From NCBI GenBank assembly GCA_002364755.1, contig DEZI01000025.1, positions 114,986-178,985 on the forward strand: 64,000 bases of DNA, in the 5' to 3' direction. The notes beneath the pieces were generated by a model. That model was not told where the DNA came from and searched no databases. It was given only the letters and a program-made list of their open reading frames with translations. Below, piece by piece: positions 8,990 through 18,778 of the stretch (the first letter of the stretch is position 1; every line of letters begins with the position of its first letter). The DNA is from Stenotrophomonas maltophilia. Lineage in GTDB: Bacteria > Pseudomonadota > Gammaproteobacteria > Xanthomonadales > Xanthomonadaceae. Position numbers and translations under genes: made by a program.

Positions 8990-9014
8990 AAAAGGCCCCT
9001 TAAAGGGGCCTTTT
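8990..9014 (-). terminator. Terminator at the end of the last late operon
   Basis: AAAAGGCCCC/GGGGCCTTTT stem around a TTAAA loop, with T-rich arms on both sides. It follows the last minus-strand phage gene by a few bases. Confidence 0.8.
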
Positions 9015-9017
9015 CGT

Positions 9018-9470
9018 TCACTTGGTGACGGCAAGAGTTCCGAAGTTGAAGCCGCTCACGTCGGCGATCTTCCCCCGCCAGAAGACGCCCTTTCCCCCCG
9101 TAGGAATCGGCTGCGCCCCTCCAGGAACAAAGAACTTTGCGTTTTCGAGGTGGATGAAGATCGTCAGCCTGCCCTCTACTTGGGCCTGGCCCTCGGGGTA
9201 CGCGTCCAAATAGGTACTGAAGGCGCCCTTCAAGTCTTCCCGCACGCCCTCATTCCCAACAGTGGATACCACGTCATCCAGCATATGCTGAACGAACCGC
9301 CGCCCGCTCACCACGCTTCCCGTCACCATCATGCCGCCGGTGAGGAGAGTCACGGGGAAGCCGGTGCCGACATTGGCGGCCATAACAAGGTGCTGAAGCA
9401 TCTGATCACATTGCAAATCCAAATTGAGCACCGCCGCGTCGGCGGCTTCGCCCTGGGTATCACCGTTCAT
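9018..9470 (-). CDS. Small phage protein at the right end, weakly GvpU-like
   Basis: 150 residues with an excellent ribosome site (GGAGG, 5 nt before the ATG at 9470). The segment LVMAANVGTGFPVTLLTGGMMVTGSVVSGRRF has the look of the GvpU (gas vesicle accessory) family, with a compact beta-type fold around a G-x-V-V-S-G-R motif. I cannot verify this without a search. It is the last gene before the prophage right end, the usual place for accessory (moron) genes, and follows the methylase. The function is unknown. Confidence 0.6.
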   Translation of the reverse strand: MNGDTQGEAADAAVLNLDLQCDQMLQHLVMAANVGTGFPVTLLTGGMMVTGSVVSGRRFVQHMLDDVVSTVGNEGVREDLKGAFSTYLDAYPEGQAQVEGRLTIFIHLENAKFFVPGGAQPIPTGGKGVFWRGKIADVSGFNFGTLAVTK

Positions 9471-9536
9471 ACGTACCTCCTTGTCTGCGCAAACCGCGCC
9501 CACTGAGTCTATCCCCGGACGGCTAAGGCCGTGCGG

Positions 9537-10331
9537 CTACAGCAACGAGGCCTGGCGGTCGTCCCAGCTCTTGATGATCAGCTCCCCGAATGCCTTGTCC
9601 CGGCCGCTTCCCCCGCCGATCGTGTAGTTCAGCTGCAGGGGCACCAGGTCGAAGCCGGCGAATGCCTCCCGGATCTGGGGGTGGTCATTGATCGAGACGA
9701 TCACCTTGCCGCTGCAGGAGCGCATCAGCTCGGCCATGGCCAGGTATTGGTCGAACGGGAAGTCCACACCGTAGCCCTCCGTCTCCCAGTACGGCGGGTC
9801 CAGGTAGAACAGGGTCTCGGGGCGGTCATAACGACGGATGCACTCCTGCCACGGCAGGCGCTCGATGACGACGTTGGCCAGGCGCAGGTGAACCGCACTC
9901 AGCTCCTCCTCGATCCGCAGCAGGTTCAGGCGCGGCCCATGCCCTCCAGCCACCAGCCCGAAGCTCTGCCCCTCCACCTTGCCGCCGAAGGACAGCTTCT
10001 GCAGGTAGTAGAAGCGCGCCGCCCGCTGAATGTCCGTCAGGGTCTCGGGGCGCTCCATGGCCGCCCACTCGAACATCTGGCGGCTCACGAGCGACCAGCG
10101 GAACATCCGGACGAACTCCTCAAGGTGGTGGCGGACACAGCGGTACAGGGTGACCAGGTCGCTGTTGATGTCGTTGAGGACCTCCAGCTTGGCAGGCACC
10201 GGGCGCATCAGCAGGGCCGCTGCCCCGCCAGCAAAGGCTTCAACGTAGGTGTCGTGGGTCGGGAAATGGGGATACAGGTGCTTGATCAGGCGGCGCTTAC
10301 CGCCAGGCCAGGGGAAAATCGGTAGGGGCAT
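9537..10331 (-). CDS. DNA adenine methyltransferase, D12 (Dam) class
   Basis: 264 residues. The N-terminal WPGGKRRL is the S-adenosylmethionine-binding motif of the D12 class, followed by EAFAGGAA and a DPPY catalytic motif (YLDPPYWE, about residue 185). It transfers a methyl group to N6 of adenine. No restriction enzyme lies next to it, so it is a solitary phage enzyme, probably protecting phage DNA from host restriction or marking it. It occupies the place where Mu carries its own modification gene mom, between the tail genes and the right end, which suggests an analogous role. Confidence 0.88.
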   Translation of the reverse strand: MPLPIFPWPGGKRRLIKHLYPHFPTHDTYVEAFAGGAAALLMRPVPAKLEVLNDINSDLVTLYRCVRHHLEEFVRMFRWSLVSRQMFEWAAMERPETLTDIQRAARFYYLQKLSFGGKVEGQSFGLVAGGHGPRLNLLRIEEELSAVHLRLANVVIERLPWQECIRRYDRPETLFYLDPPYWETEGYGVDFPFDQYLAMAELMRSCSGKVIVSINDHPQIREAFAGFDLVPLQLNYTIGGGSGRDKAFGELIIKSWDDRQASLL

Positions 10332-10470
10332 GTCTCACTCAGTGCGATAGGGGTTGGCCACAATGGTCCTGTCCTCGCGAGGGCACAGGGTCTAGGCCGA
10401 ATTGCATGCGGCACAACGCATGCGGGGAGGCGGCGGGGGCTACCTGGCAGTAGCTCCCGTCGCCCTGTCT
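10332..10470. other. Gap between the tail genes and the methylase
   Basis: 139 bp with no gene. A short hairpin GCATGCG/CGCATGC lies at about 10404-10424. No copy of the late promoter motif was found here, so the methylase probably depends on read-through from the tail operon or on a promoter I cannot recognise. Confidence 0.4.
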
Positions 10471-11268
10471 TCAGACCGGTGGAACCTCTTCAATAGTCCA
10501 CAGGCCGCTCTTATAGAAAGCGCCGCCCGCGTGGGCGAATGCGCCGCTGTTGGCGAGGCCATAGATGGCGGTGCGGTGGATCTCGGCCGGATCGATGGCG
10601 GTGTCCCGGCCCCAGCGTGGGATAGCAGTGACTCGCCCCCCTGCGCTGGCGGCGAACGCGAGACGCTCCCAATCGAGGTTGTTCTCCAGGCCTTGCTGGC
10701 GCACAACCGCGAGCGCTTGGGCGGTGAGCGTGCAGCGCAGGCGGCGGTAGGTGCGCCTGGCAACCACGTTCACGCTGCCGCCCAACGTCCGCTCCAGGAT
10801 GCTCGGGTCGACCCGATCAGTTTCCCAGCCCGGCTCGATGGCCACGTCTGCGGCTTGGTGTGCCACCAGCTCGCCGATGTCGAACGCACCCACAGCCAGC
10901 TCCAGCTGGATGCCGACCAGCGGGCTGTTGCTGGCGGGTAGAACGAACCACGCGGCGCGACTACCGTCTACCGCAGCCACCACCTTTTGTGACGCCGAGT
11001 TGCCACCCAAGGCGTAGGCGTAGCCCGCATCTCCGGATCGACGGCCGGTCAGTTTTACCGCCGTCCCTGCAGGGCACGTCAGGCCGAGTGCAGCGACGAC
11101 TCGGATCGGCTGGGCAGCCGACCAGTCGAGCCGCAGCCGCGCGACGCCGGCACCGCCGGATACCCGCACGATGCTGGAGGGGCGGCCATCCACCAGGGCG
11201 GGAAGATTGACGGCAGTCGCACCGTTGACCGTGGGGGTAGCAGTCCAAGAAGAAAAGCCAATAAGCAT
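10471..11268 (-). CDS. Phage minor tail protein
   Basis: 265 residues, beta-rich, with no motif I can name. The N-terminus (MLIGFSSWTATPTVNGATAVNLPALVDGRPSSIV) and the middle (WFVLPASNSPLVGIQLELAVG) look like a jelly-roll or carbohydrate-binding-like structural protein. A GGGGAG ribosome site precedes the ATG. It is the last structural gene of the tail operon, so a role at the tail tip or in fibre attachment is likely. Confidence 0.65.
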   Translation of the reverse strand: MLIGFSSWTATPTVNGATAVNLPALVDGRPSSIVRVSGGAGVARLRLDWSAAQPIRVVAALGLTCPAGTAVKLTGRRSGDAGYAYALGGNSASQKVVAAVDGSRAAWFVLPASNSPLVGIQLELAVGAFDIGELVAHQAADVAIEPGWETDRVDPSILERTLGGSVNVVARRTYRRLRCTLTAQALAVVRQQGLENNLDWERLAFAASAGGRVTAIPRWGRDTAIDPAEIHRTAIYGLANSGAFAHAGGAFYKSGLWTIEEVPPV

Positions 11269-11272
11269 CTGA

Positions 11273-13240
11273 TCAAGCTCCCCAGAATTTCAGTGTGTGC
11301 TCGCCCGTCACAGGGTTACTGATCGCTCCCGTCACGATTACCTTGGCCCCCGCGCTGAGGCCATATCGCGGGTAACGAAGACGGCCAACCATGCCCGGCC
11401 GGAACTGCAGATCAGGACGGGCCGTCAGCCGGCCGGCGTAGAACCGGCGAGGCACTTCGAACAGCCGCACGATCCGGTCAATCTCCGCCTGGGCGTCTTC
11501 CTTCCGGTCGAACCGTGACGGCACCGCTGCTGCGCCGTCTGCGTGGCTGTAGCAGCTCGCCAGTTCGGCCGAAGAATAGACCTGGCCACGATGGGTCGAT
11601 GTCAGCTCTTTGCGCGCTACAGGCGGGAGTTGCGCCAGGTCGGTAATCAAGTCGCCCTCCCCGAGCTGCTGCGCGTTGGGGCAATAGGCCATGCGCCGGG
11701 AGAGGTTTGGCGCAAGGTCCATCGTGACGGCCAGCGGCGCGGCCAGTTCGGGCCAGTCCAGATCGAAGGCAAGCGAGGCCTCAGCCACCGAGTCGGGATC
11801 GATGAGCCTGGCCAGCCGCAGCACCCCTTCAGCGTCCTGCCACCAGTCAGCTGCATAGCTGGCCAGCACCTCGGAGAGTGCCTCTCGCGGCGTGGCCTGA
11901 TCGCCGTAGAAGCCAATGCCCTTGTAGCCCGTCGCGTCATCAATCATCTGCGCATCGGCTGCAGACCAGGCCGACTTGCCGACGCGGGAGAAAATATCTG
12001 CCAGCACCGGCTTCAGGGTGGCCGATAGCGGGCTGGCCATGGTGCAGGCGTCAGCGGTCACCGGCCCCAGCGGGGGCGAAGCAAAGACCAGATGCTGGCC
12101 ACCGTCCGCCAGGGAAAACCCTGACCCAGCCTCAATCAGAGCGCCGCGATCACGCACCGCGATCACACTGGCCAAGCGCGTATCGGCCAGGCACTGCAGG
12201 CTGCCATCGCTGTTGACCGAAACGCCAGGAGCGCTTCGGACGATACCGATCACCGCTGGCTGGTTCTGCCAGGCAATCCCTTGCCCCTGCGAGGGAATGA
12301 ACACTGCACGCGAGAGCGGCTCATCCAGATCGCTATGGGCATCCTTGAGGATCAGCCTTTTTACGGAGTCATCCTCGACCTCGATGCGGTCCAGGACATA
12401 GGTGGCCACCGGGGATGCAGTCGAGAGAGCAGCGCCCTGGGCAACCCTGCTGACGGTCACGAGCTGCTCGCCAACGTCGCCGAGTGCGGCCGCATCGAGG
12501 AAACCATCACCATCCTGCACGCGCAGCTGTGCGGTCCCCTGGCGGGAGGTCGTCTCCCACATCCAGAACGAGACGGATGCCACGGAGCTAAGCCCGTCAG
12601 ATGCGATAACGCCTCGATATGGCACATTCGGCGAGGCGTCAGTGGCGGCGGTCATGTAGTCCTCCGTTGCCAGGCGAATCGGTGCGTTCGCCGGAACTGC
12701 CGGTGTCCATCCTGCATCTACGGCAGGGCTGAGGCCTTGCCACTGGCCGGCGTTGACGACACATCGAAGGCCTCGCGCCTTGGTCGTGGCCATGGAGGCA
12801 CCAAAGAAGAACGGACCTGCCACACCGAATTCGACGTCGGCCACCTGGAGCGCGCCCCGGTAGAACTGCACGCGGTTTGGCGACCCCGTCACAATGCGCA
12901 CGCCAACGGCCTCACCCTTCTCCGGGACGGGAAGACCACTGGCCACCACCGTGCCGCTGCGCACTACTTGGCCCGCGTGTAGCCGCCAGCCGATCGCACT
13001 GCCCGAACCCAGCTCTGCTGAAAGGGGCGCGAACCCATTGCAGATGCCGATGGTGGCGCGCTGCGGATCATCGCCCCAGAACAGAAACTCTGCGCCATGG
13101 ACTCCGTCAGACAGCTGGAAACTACTGCGCGCCACGCGGCTGAGGGTGGTCGCGGCTCCAGTTGTCAGCGTGAGGCCTCCGTCCTCGACAAGCAGATCTG
13201 CCCCGATGGGCGACTCGCCCCAGCGTGCGTGGTTGCGCAT
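11273..13240 (-). CDS. Large phage tail protein with a SPRY-like N-terminal region
   Basis: 655 residues. The first about 170 (including LFWGDDPQRATIGICNG, GWRLHAGQVV and AVGVRIVTGSPNRVQFYRG) have the layout of a SPRY/B30.2-type beta-sandwich. The remainder resembles baseplate-hub and tail-tip proteins of Mu-like siphoviruses, ending in a barrel-like segment (RPGMVGRLRYPRYGLSAGAKV). It overlaps neither neighbour and sits between a 74-residue protein and the minor tail protein. The role is inferred from position: tail tip or receptor contact. Confidence 0.65.
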   Translation of the reverse strand: MRNHARWGESPIGADLLVEDGGLTLTTGAATTLSRVARSSFQLSDGVHGAEFLFWGDDPQRATIGICNGFAPLSAELGSGSAIGWRLHAGQVVRSGTVVASGLPVPEKGEAVGVRIVTGSPNRVQFYRGALQVADVEFGVAGPFFFGASMATTKARGLRCVVNAGQWQGLSPAVDAGWTPAVPANAPIRLATEDYMTAATDASPNVPYRGVIASDGLSSVASVSFWMWETTSRQGTAQLRVQDGDGFLDAAALGDVGEQLVTVSRVAQGAALSTASPVATYVLDRIEVEDDSVKRLILKDAHSDLDEPLSRAVFIPSQGQGIAWQNQPAVIGIVRSAPGVSVNSDGSLQCLADTRLASVIAVRDRGALIEAGSGFSLADGGQHLVFASPPLGPVTADACTMASPLSATLKPVLADIFSRVGKSAWSAADAQMIDDATGYKGIGFYGDQATPREALSEVLASYAADWWQDAEGVLRLARLIDPDSVAEASLAFDLDWPELAAPLAVTMDLAPNLSRRMAYCPNAQQLGEGDLITDLAQLPPVARKELTSTHRGQVYSSAELASCYSHADGAAAVPSRFDRKEDAQAEIDRIVRLFEVPRRFYAGRLTARPDLQFRPGMVGRLRYPRYGLSAGAKVIVTGAISNPVTGEHTLKFWGA

Positions 13241-13244
13241 AGCC

Positions 13245-13469
13245 TCAGCCCTGGCCGTCGCTGGAATCGATCGCGGCCGGGGCCTCTGTAATCAGTTCCG
13301 CGCTGAACTGATACAAGCCGCCGACGACCATGGTTGCGCCATCCGCTGTCGCCACCGTCAAGCTCAGCTGATTCGGAAGCCCATTGCCCAGGGGGTTGAA
13401 CAGCAGGGTGACAACGCCCGGCATCATTGCAGTCTCGGTTCGCTGGTACAGACGTGCATCAAACTTCAT
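13245..13469 (-). CDS. Small tail-operon protein, 74 residues
   Basis: Starts at an ATG with an AGGAGA ribosome site 6 nt upstream; an alternative earlier start adds 18 unlikely residues. The sequence (MKFDARLYQRTETAMMPGVV) is compact and beta-like, with no recognised family. It lies between the giant tail-tip gene and the 655-residue tail gene. Confidence 0.6.
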   Translation of the reverse strand: MKFDARLYQRTETAMMPGVVTLLFNPLGNGLPNQLSLTVATADGATMVVGGLYQFSAELITEAPAAIDSSDGQG

Positions 13470-13519
13470 GGTGTTCTCCTGGAGTGCGACAGCAAAAGCG
13501 CTGGCCGTCGCGGCAGCGG

Positions 13520-16500
13520 TCAAATTTCGGTCGAGACGATCGAAAGGCTCTGAGTGATCGTTTGCTGGTTAAATGACCCGGACGAATGGGACACATCCTG
13601 GGCGGTGAACCCGACAATCTCTGCGCGATAGCTGCGCTGCGCTGAGCCGTCCCCGTTGTCGTTGATCGTGATGGACCCGGACCAATAGGACGTCGAATCA
13701 TCAGGCCCGTCCCATTCGTTGAAGATCGTCACTGAGCCGCCGGCAGTGAACTGCTGCCAGAACTGCTCAGCCTGGCCATTGATCGTGCGGTAGACATTCA
13801 CAGTGCAGGTGTTGGCACCGCCACCGGCGACGAAACCCGTGTTGCCCATGGCCGTGTAACGTCTGTTGTGATTGCGCGAGAAGCTGATCACGACACTCTT
13901 GTTCCGACCATTGGTGCTGAATAGACCAGTAGTCACGGAAGAGCCGACAGTGGTCGTTGTAGTTGTCTGGACTGCATTGCGAAGAACGCCTGCAGCCAGC
14001 GCTCCGCCCCAGTACGCATTGCCGTTCACGTCCATCCATACGGTGGCATTGGCCTTGCTCGCTGCAGCGGCACCGACGTTGGGGCCGAAGTAGTCCATCA
14101 GGCCTTCGCCGGGATTGCCGAACCCGTTGCCGATGATCCGCTGGCTGTTGCCCTTCCATGTACGGATGTAGCCGTCGCGCATTTCGATACCGTCCGGCTT
14201 GTTCGGACTTAGGATCTGCAGCACGTCGGCCAGGATCTTCATGTCGACGACCTTGCCGTCGTTCTTCGTGACCATGCCGCCGGTCAAGCCGTCGGCCGTG
14301 ACGTAGAGGCTGTAGCCAGCCAGAGTCTCGCCTCCGCCCGCCGAATATGGGGACGGGCCAGTCTGCCCCTCTCGCATCTCTTCCAGCATCGGCTGGAAAA
14401 TCCAGAAGTAGTTGCCTTCGTTGTTACTCAGGCCCAGGCCCCTCAGATAGAACCCGACCCTCGCATAGACTGCGCTGGCCGGCGCAACCATTGATGCGCT
14501 CAAGCGCTTCATCCTGTCCAGCGTGATGGGCGGGCGGACGTTCGTGGCATCCGCTGGACCGGAGTACTGCTCACCGACAGTGTTGCCGTTGGCGTCCCTG
14601 AAGGAGATCAGGAGAGCCAAGCCCACCCGGTGGCAGTTGATATAGGCGGAGAAGCAGTAACGCTTCCCTGCCACAACGGGCACGGGCTGTTCATCACCGG
14701 CCCAGAACTGGGTGTTCAAGGCAAGATTCGAGGGTGCAAACCCACCAAAATGGGCCAAGCCAGGCGGAGCCCATTCCGGACCGGCCACCAGCCCCAGTTC
14801 GTTCCAGGTGCCGTTGCCCGAGTTCCACCAACCCCAGCCACGCCTACCGTCCTTGAACAGGGTGTTAGAGAGCAGGTTGCCACCACCAGACAAGGTGTCT
14901 TTCACCATGGCCGTCAGGGTTTGGACCACGCTGCTATCGGCCTTGTTTGCGATTCCGGCCCCAACTTGTTGCACCTGTTGGCCAAGCGCGGTCACTTGGC
15001 CAGCCTGCTGTTCGACGGTCGCAGTGATCGCGCTTAGGCCTTGCGAGGTGGCATCCATCGCCTGCTGCATGGCCCTTTGATCAGTCATGCCGATCGGCAC
15101 GCCGTTCAGGACTTGCAGGTTGTATTCACACCACTGGTCCGCTCTGCCCGACGTAGGCGCTGGACACAGGATTTCCATGCCGCTACCCGCGCGCAGCTTG
15201 CGCCTGCCGACAAGGATGTACATGCGGCTGCCCTGGAGCGCGGACACGGCCCGTGAAGTGCCGCCAGCATCAACGAGCGCTGCTTGCGCAGCAGATGCCC
15301 CGGCGCTGCCGCCCAGCATGTTGCCGACGTTATCGCTGGTGTAGACGATGAAGTACTGGTTCTCAGGAATGCCAGCGATGAAGTCTGCGAGGGCCTGACC
15401 GGCGACGCTCGGACTGTTGTAGGTATCGAAGCCGTTTCGTGGTCCGAGGGTGCTGTCACTATTGATCAAGCACACGCTGAAGCCACGGCCGGCCCCGGCT
15501 ACTGCGCCGCCGCTAGCGTTTCGGATTGCCGTAGTACGGGGGCCACCGGACGGTGCGGAGCTGATCTGGGCGTTGGCGGTGATGCTATAGCTGACCACGT
15601 CGCCCAGGGAGGACAACTTCGCGTTCACCGTCGTTGCGGCCTGGCTCAGCGCGGAAGTGGTCCCTTCCAGGGAGGAGACCTTGCCAGTGAGCGTGTTGGT
15701 CGCGTTGACGTTCGCCGCCAGGCTGGCTGCCGTTTCCGCTGCGCTTGGGGCGTAGCCCGTCGCAACAGAACCGACCTGCACCTGCACGTTGTCCCATTCA
15801 ACCCACTGGCCGGCGGCATTGGCACCGTAGACACGAATATAGACAACGCATGAGGTAGCCAAGGCTGGTGCGACAGACGTCCAGGAGATGCGGCTCCAGT
15901 CCTCCGAGGTGCGGTACTGGGCAGCGGACGGGGTTCCGCTGTAGCTGATGGTGGAGTTGGCGGCATTGCGCCACGCAAACTGCAGGAGCACCCGGAAACC
16001 GGCCGTGCCGCGCACGTAAGCAGAGACGGTGTGAGCCTTTCCGGCCTCCACCTTAATCAGCCTGACGCCACTGTTGCTGATGCCTTCCAGGTATCCAGAT
16101 GTCGGGACGTTGTCCAATTCCCAGCGCCATGCGCGAGCAGACCCCGGTAGCGTCGAGTCTGCCCACTGGCGGCGAGTAACGCCGGACCCCAAGCCACCAC
16201 TGTTGTTGCTCCACCCCGGCACAGCTGCCGGGGTATTTGTCTCGGCTTCAAAGCTGCTGTTTCCCAGCAGGTTGTCGCCGCCGACATTGGCCAGCCCCGT
16301 CTCTAGGCCGTCAGCGCGGATGTTCACGGCCGTGATCGCGTCGCCCTGCGCGGTGAGTGCCGCTCCCTGCTGCGTAACCTTTGTGTCCAACGTGCTGAGC
16401 GCCCCGGCGTTGGCACTCGCCTGGGTCTGCGCCGCATTGGCGGTCTGCTGGGCTGCAGCTGCAGCTGCAGCAGCATCCGTGGCCACCTTGTCGCTAACGG

Positions 16501-18778
16501 CCGCCCACGCTGTCCCGTTCCATCGCTTAGGGGTGTTGGCATTTCCCGTGGAATCGATCCACAGGTTCTGTGGCAGGCGGTCGGCCACCGAGGGCGATGC
16601 CGAGCCATAGATGACCTTTCCCTTTGCCCCTGCAGCATCCGCTGCAGCCTGCGCTGCCTGCTGTGCAGCGGTGACATTCCCGTTGGTCTGAGACAGGCCG
16701 GATTGGACTTGGCCAATCAAGGTGGCCTGGGCAGTTTGAGCGCCCTCGATGCTGCTGGTTCGCGTCGTCAACGCCTGAAGGCCAGATGCCGTCAGCTCGT
16801 TTGCCACCAGGTCGGTGACGTCGTAGATCTCGATTCGGTCGAAAGCAACCGTAGCGCCAACCGTGGTCACATAGGCGGTGAAGCGCGCCTCGATGCGGGT
16901 GGACCCGACCTCAGACCAGTCAACGGTGTAGCGCTGCCATGCCGTATTTGTCACCGCCACAGTCACGTCCGATACGCCTTCCACCAGCGCAGCGTCGCGC
17001 ACATGCTGGCGCATCAGTACATTGCCGCCCGTGCCCACAGCCCGAGCCTTGAAGATGGCCCTGAACCTGCGAGGTGCCTTCACAGGCTGCCAGGCAGCCT
17101 CATTGGCTGCGATCCAGGGAGAGGATGCGGCCGATCCCCGACCAATCACTACGCCCGGCCCACCGTCACCGCTGGCCGCGCCCCACTCGATGCTGTTGCC
17201 GGCAGGCCCAACGGCCCGGGCCCACCACTCCATACCGGTGGCGAAGTTGCTGTTGGGGACGATGTTGTCCCCCGTCATACGCAGGCCGCTCAGCTTGCTG
17301 TTGACCGCCGTGGTCGCCTGGGCATTGGCTTGATCCGCCGCCGCCATCGTGTCCTGCAGGCTCGTTACCGACGCGCTGGTAGCAAGGCCGCCGCTGCCGG
17401 CAGGCATGCGCGCTTCCATCGTGTCCAGGCGCTTTACCTGGGAACTATCGGCAGCCACTCGCGCAGAGCGCTCCTCGGCCATGAAGCCGGTTGTCACCTT
17501 GCTGAGGTCGGTACCGGTGTAATTGCCGCGCATCTGCACGGCCAAGTCATTGCGCTGGCTGGCCTCAGCGGCAAGCGCAGTGGTCTGCGCCTGGGCCTGC
17601 TGCTGCACTAGTGCAACGCTGGCTCCCGGAGCCGGCCGGCCGATGGCGATGTAGTCATATTCGACATAATTAATGGCGGACTGTGCCCTGGTGAGGGCCA
17701 CACGCACCTGGCGGATGGGTGACGGACCGCCCCAGGCGATGTCGCTGATATCAACGGTAGCGACGCCGGCAGCGTCAAACGCCGGTTCGGCAATGACTTT
17801 CGACTTTGCGTCATCCCAGATCTGGTCAGCATCTGTCGTCCATCGCACCAGGCCAAGCCACAGCGGGCTACCCACCCTCCGCATGCGCAGTTTGATGAAT
17901 CGATAGGCGTTGCCGTCCACCGCTAAATCGACGGGCGATTGAGCGTAGGAGGAGCTGTTGTTGAACGGCCGCAGCCACCCGTCGTTGATCGCAGGAGCGC
18001 CCCCGTTGCTTCCCCAGCCCTCTACGCCCGTTGTGAAGTGCCAGATCGACTTACTGTCAAACTGCGTTCCGCTGCCTGCCGCAACTTCAGACATGGCGCG
18101 AGCCAGTGACTCCACGTCGCTCTGCCGAGCATCAGATTCTGCCGTAACAGCGGCTTCGCGCTCCAATTTTTCGTTGAGTAGCGCTTGCGCACGCTTCGAC
18201 GCCTCTTCGGAGACCTTATCCAGGACATCAATGATGGCTGCGCCCTGTTGCGCGCGCAGGGCGACGATTTCAGCCTGCGCAGCGGCGATGCCCGTGGCAC
18301 GTTGCTCAGCCTCTCGGGCGTCCGCCAGCGCGAGGTCCAAGAGGCCACGGTCCAGCTCGCGCTGAATGTCCACAAGCTCTTGCGTGGTCGGCGGCACAAC
18401 CGGGGCGACCGGTGCTGCCGTTGAATCCCCGGAGGAGATACCGTTGACCAGCACCGTGATCTTCCACCAGCTGATCGCGCCGGACACGTCTGCATAGGTG
18501 TAGCGCGTGTCCGACGTGCGCGTCACAAATTCCCAGGCACCGGGCTTGCCGTTGACGTCGGGCGCGCGCCACACAACGTAGACGGCACCGGGCAGCGGGG
18601 ACGCCTCCCAGGTGATGGTGACGCTGTCAGCGCCTGGCGTCGTCTCCACACCTTCGGCAGGCGGGATCACCACGCCCGGCTTTACAGACGGCACCCAGTT
18701 GGACGCCGGTCTCTGAACCGGCGTGATGTTGGGCAGGCTCTTACCGCCGATTTCAACGAGGAGAACGTGTCGGGTCAT
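13520..18778 (-). CDS. Giant tail-tip/central fibre protein
   Basis: 1752 residues. An N-terminal fibronectin-III-like domain (about 40-125, ending SWWKITVLVNG) is followed by a long Ala/Gln-rich coiled coil (about 130-240). Several repeats of a beta-sandwich carbohydrate-binding-like module come next; two copies include DNIVPNSNF and DNLLGNSSF. More coiled-coil segments separate them. The C-terminus resembles the end of lambda gpJ-type host-specificity proteins (GYSLYVTADGLTGGM, KILADVLQI). Its ATGA overlaps the end of the tape measure gene. It most likely forms the tail tip and contacts the receptor. Confidence 0.8.
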   Translation of the reverse strand: MTRHVLLVEIGGKSLPNITPVQRPASNWVPSVKPGVVIPPAEGVETTPGADSVTITWEASPLPGAVYVVWRAPDVNGKPGAWEFVTRTSDTRYTYADVSGAISWWKITVLVNGISSGDSTAAPVAPVVPPTTQELVDIQRELDRGLLDLALADAREAEQRATGIAAAQAEIVALRAQQGAAIIDVLDKVSEEASKRAQALLNEKLEREAAVTAESDARQSDVESLARAMSEVAAGSGTQFDSKSIWHFTTGVEGWGSNGGAPAINDGWLRPFNNSSSYAQSPVDLAVDGNAYRFIKLRMRRVGSPLWLGLVRWTTDADQIWDDAKSKVIAEPAFDAAGVATVDISDIAWGGPSPIRQVRVALTRAQSAINYVEYDYIAIGRPAPGASVALVQQQAQAQTTALAAEASQRNDLAVQMRGNYTGTDLSKVTTGFMAEERSARVAADSSQVKRLDTMEARMPAGSGGLATSASVTSLQDTMAAADQANAQATTAVNSKLSGLRMTGDNIVPNSNFATGMEWWARAVGPAGNSIEWGAASGDGGPGVVIGRGSAASSPWIAANEAAWQPVKAPRRFRAIFKARAVGTGGNVLMRQHVRDAALVEGVSDVTVAVTNTAWQRYTVDWSEVGSTRIEARFTAYVTTVGATVAFDRIEIYDVTDLVANELTASGLQALTTRTSSIEGAQTAQATLIGQVQSGLSQTNGNVTAAQQAAQAAADAAGAKGKVIYGSASPSVADRLPQNLWIDSTGNANTPKRWNGTAWAAVSDKVATDAAAAAAAAQQTANAAQTQASANAGALSTLDTKVTQQGAALTAQGDAITAVNIRADGLETGLANVGGDNLLGNSSFEAETNTPAAVPGWSNNSGGLGSGVTRRQWADSTLPGSARAWRWELDNVPTSGYLEGISNSGVRLIKVEAGKAHTVSAYVRGTAGFRVLLQFAWRNAANSTISYSGTPSAAQYRTSEDWSRISWTSVAPALATSCVVYIRVYGANAAGQWVEWDNVQVQVGSVATGYAPSAAETAASLAANVNATNTLTGKVSSLEGTTSALSQAATTVNAKLSSLGDVVSYSITANAQISSAPSGGPRTTAIRNASGGAVAGAGRGFSVCLINSDSTLGPRNGFDTYNSPSVAGQALADFIAGIPENQYFIVYTSDNVGNMLGGSAGASAAQAALVDAGGTSRAVSALQGSRMYILVGRRKLRAGSGMEILCPAPTSGRADQWCEYNLQVLNGVPIGMTDQRAMQQAMDATSQGLSAITATVEQQAGQVTALGQQVQQVGAGIANKADSSVVQTLTAMVKDTLSGGGNLLSNTLFKDGRRGWGWWNSGNGTWNELGLVAGPEWAPPGLAHFGGFAPSNLALNTQFWAGDEQPVPVVAGKRYCFSAYINCHRVGLALLISFRDANGNTVGEQYSGPADATNVRPPITLDRMKRLSASMVAPASAVYARVGFYLRGLGLSNNEGNYFWIFQPMLEEMREGQTGPSPYSAGGGETLAGYSLYVTADGLTGGMVTKNDGKVVDMKILADVLQILSPNKPDGIEMRDGYIRTWKGNSQRIIGNGFGNPGEGLMDYFGPNVGAAAASKANATVWMDVNGNAYWGGALAAGVLRNAVQTTTTTTVGSSVTTGLFSTNGRNKSVVISFSRNHNRRYTAMGNTGFVAGGGANTCTVNVYRTINGQAEQFWQQFTAGGSVTIFNEWDGPDDSTSYWSGSITINDNGDGSAQRSYRAEIVGFTAQDVSHSSGSFNQQTITQSLSIVSTEI

